From: Methanobrevibacter ruminantium
GTDB lineage: Archaea; Methanobacteriota; Methanobacteria; Methanobacteriales; Methanobacteriaceae
Direction: 5' to 3'
Length of the DNA stretch: 7,646 nucleotides
Assembly (NCBI RefSeq): GCF_016294135.1
Contig: NZ_JAEDCO010000053.1
Location: 1-7,646, forward strand
This document shows, one piece after another, positions 6,566 through 7,646 of this stretch (positions are counted from its first letter, which is position 1; each line of letters starts with the position of its first letter). A program made the position numbers and the translations under genes. The notes under the pieces are model-generated. The model saw nothing but the letters and a program-made list of their open reading frames with translations, was not told where the DNA came from and did no database searches.

Positions 6566-6772
6566 ATGGAAGAAGAACCAGTATATGAAATGAAACTTAC
6601 CAATGGAATTGGAGAACAAATGCTTGCTCATGTTATTGAACAGTTCGATGTTGAACTTAAGCAAACCGAATTTGGACCAAAACTCCAAGGTACAAAAGAA
6701 GAGCTTGAAAAAACACAAGATTACATTGTTAAAGTAATGAAAGAAAGATTAGATGAATTAGATAGAAGATAA
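6566..6772 (+). CDS. small conserved-looking protein of unknown function
   Basis: I do not recognise this 68-aa protein, but it looks like a real gene. GAGGG (6556-6560) lies five nt before the ATG, codon use resembles the neighbours, and the protein is charged and soluble. The pattern suggests beta-alpha-beta-alpha: a strand near YEMKLTN (7-13), a helix at about 15-27, a second strand region at about 28-42 containing EFGPKLQGT, and a long charged helix at about 44-67. There is no cysteine, signal peptide or membrane segment. This could be a minimal RNA- or protein-binding fold, but no known motif is visible. It follows tyrS in the same direction across a 129-bp repeat-rich gap, so it may share that transcript or have its own promoter. 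Confidence 0.8.
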   Translation: MEEEPVYEMKLTNGIGEQMLAHVIEQFDVELKQTEFGPKLQGTKEELEKTQDYIVKVMKERLDELDRR

Positions 6773-6774
6773 TC

Positions 6775-6822
6775 TATTTACTATCTTACTTACTATCTTA
6801 TTTACTATCTAATTTATTATCT
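6775..6822. repeat. 12-bp tandem repeat, four copies
   Basis: Four adjacent 12-bp units (6775-6786, 6787-6798, 6799-6810, 6811-6822) follow the pattern TATTTACTATCT. Units 1 and 3 are identical, unit 2 differs by one base and unit 4 by two. A decayed 10-bp unit follows at 6823-6832. The array starts two bases after the stop of the 68-aa gene and is almost free of G on the + strand. It could help end rightward transcription, but it has no T run longer than three. Confidence 0.85.
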
Positions 6823-6850
6823 TCATTTATCTTTACTTTATACTACTTCC

Positions 6851-6865
6851 TTATTTTAAAAATAA
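6851..6865. terminator. candidate bidirectional terminator between convergent genes
   Basis: TTATTTT (6851-6857) and AAAATAA (6859-6865) form a 7-bp symmetric site around one A. It gives T4 to rightward and T5 to leftward transcription. It sits between the 68-aa gene and the leftward tmk, where both transcripts must end. The signal is short and the context AT-rich. Confidence 0.3.
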
Positions 6866-6920
6866 TTAGTTGAAATTTAAAATATAATTTAAGAATTTAC
6901 TTAAATTTTCTATTTTTAGA

Positions 6921-7511
6921 TTATAAAATGCAATCCTTGCAAATATCAAATAATGGTGCAACTGCTTTTTTAATATCAGAAGAAACCTTATTCGGACCAT
7001 TATTTGCATCAATTATTTTAAAGTTATCATTGGACTGTGCCAAATCCAAATAATTCTGTTTTACTCCAGTTAGGAACTCTTCATTTTCAAATTCATCAGT
7101 TCCATCACACCTTTCAACGGATTTCTTGACATCCAAATCCAAGAGCAAAACCAAATCAGGAATTTTGGCAAACTTATTGATCTCTTTAATCCAGTCCTGA
7201 GGATCTTGATATGATAAGCTGGAATAGAAAGATCTGTCACTTATTACTACAGTATTGTCCTTCTCCAATTGTTCAATCTTATCCATTAAAATAAGTCTGT
7301 CTGCTGCAAACAATAGACCTAATGTCTTTTGCATTGTGTCACTTGTAGCATCAGAGCGAGTTAAAAGCTTACGAATAAGCTTTCCAACTTCCAAATCAGT
7401 CGGTTCAACAATTGTTTCAACTCTTAATCCATTGCTTTCTAGCCATTCCTTTAACATCTTTGTTTGAGTTGATTTTCCAGCGCCATCTATTCCTTCCAAT
7501 ACAATATACAT
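6921..7511 (-). CDS. tmk: thymidylate kinase (dTMP kinase)
   Basis: Phosphorylates dTMP to dTDP with ATP, an essential step of dTTP synthesis. The 196-aa length fits the family. The P-loop is GIDGAGKST at residues 7-15 (K13). E36-P37 (VEPTD) and D92-R93-S94 (ISDRSF) are the expected nucleotide-binding motifs, and LLFAADR at 66-72 is the helix that holds the monophosphate. The LID region is RCDGTDEFE (134-142), lacking the arginine-rich LID of bacterial type II enzymes but close to the Methanothermobacter protein as I recall it. No Shine-Dalgarno precedes the ATG. A perfect TTTATATA box is centred about 27 nt upstream, so a leaderless mRNA is likely. It is convergent with the 68-aa gene. The C-terminal CKDC is probably not a zinc site, as the recalled homologue does not keep it. 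Confidence 0.95.
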   Translation of the reverse strand: MYIVLEGIDGAGKSTQTKMLKEWLESNGLRVETIVEPTDLEVGKLIRKLLTRSDATSDTMQKTLGLLFAADRLILMDKIEQLEKDNTVVISDRSFYSSLSYQDPQDWIKEINKFAKIPDLVLLLDLDVKKSVERCDGTDEFENEEFLTGVKQNYLDLAQSNDNFKIIDANNGPNKVSSDIKKAVAPLFDICKDCIL

Positions 7512-7534
7512 AGAATAAAATTTATTTTTCAGAA

Positions 7535-7542
7535 TATATAAA
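7535..7542 (-). promoter_or_regulatory. TATA box for tmk
   Basis: The minus strand carries an exact TTTATATA with a purine-rich stretch (AATAGAA) just upstream that could serve as the TFB recognition element. Its centre is about 27 nt before the tmk ATG, so initiation is expected within a few bases of the start codon. Confidence 0.6.
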
Positions 7543-7615
7543 TTCTATTGTAATTTTATTAGTTTTCACAAGCTATCGCAATAATCAATATAATTTATTA
7601 AAATATTAATTATCA

Positions 7616-7646
7616 ATAATATTATTATAATATTATTATAATATTA
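7616..7646. repeat. 11-bp-period AT repeat at the window edge
   Basis: The 11-bp unit ATTATTATAAT occurs twice in full (7621-7631 and 7632-7642), with partial copies before (ATAAT, 7616-7620) and after (ATTA, 7643-7646). The repeat is perfect over 31 bp and is cut by the end of the window, so its full length is unknown. Confidence 0.8.

Noticed and set aside
6527..6718. Reverse-strand open frame over the 68-aa gene
   Set aside because: It is Phe-rich, the antisense of charged coding sequence. The forward gene has a good ribosome binding site and a sensible protein.
6929..6940. CKDC near the Tmk C-terminus as a zinc site
   Set aside because: There is only one CxxC pair, and the recalled Methanothermobacter homologue ends without it, so metal binding is not supported.
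7255..7467. Forward open frame inside tmk
   Set aside because: It is the antisense of the conserved N-terminal half of thymidylate kinase, and its Ser/Asn-rich product has no family features.

Overview
The window is AT-rich chromosomal DNA of a methanogenic archaeon, most probably Methanobrevibacter or a close relative in Methanobacteriales. The evidence is an all-archaeal gene set (MCM helicase, aIF2-beta, NMD3, archaeal-type TyrRS), strong GGAGG/GGTGA ribosome binding sites, TTTATATA-type TATA boxes, and an MCM and thymidylate kinase that resemble the Methanothermobacter proteins as I remember them. The genus is inferred from composition and style; no search was run. The noncoding DNA is almost entirely A and T.

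Layout from left to right: rlmE/ftsJ-type 23S rRNA 2'-O-methyltransferase (44-670, +). Then a convergent gene for a small one-helix membrane protein with an outer coiled coil (833-1264, -). Then a 236-bp divergent promoter region with several dyads. Then mcm (1501-3507, +), followed by two inverted repeats and T tracts. Then aIF2-beta (3804-4211, +), a T-tract terminator, NMD3 (4309-5349, +, with a start much later than the longest open frame), and tyrS (5471-6436, +). A stretch of simple repeats holding 14 perfect AAT units leads to a 68-aa protein of unknown function (6566-6772, +). A pyrimidine-rich 12-bp tandem repeat separates it from the convergent thymidylate kinase gene tmk (6921-7511, -). 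The right edge runs into an 11-bp-period AT repeat.

Functionally this is an informational neighbourhood: replication (MCM), dTTP supply (Tmk), ribosome maturation (RlmE, NMD3), translation initiation (aIF2-beta) and tRNA charging (TyrRS). The rightward genes from mcm onward share one direction but have gaps of about 100-300 bp, and some are separated by terminators. They are therefore more likely a set of adjacent transcription units than one tight operon. mcm and tmk, the two genes tied to DNA synthesis, both lack a Shine-Dalgarno sequence and have a TATA box about 27-30 nt before the ATG, which predicts leaderless or near-leaderless mRNAs. The other genes have recognisable, though in NMD3 weak, ribosome binding sites.

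No mobile element, CRISPR array, tRNA, rRNA or defence system is visible. The less ordinary items are the unidentified membrane protein, the unidentified 68-aa protein, the dyads around mcm, and the repeat tracts.
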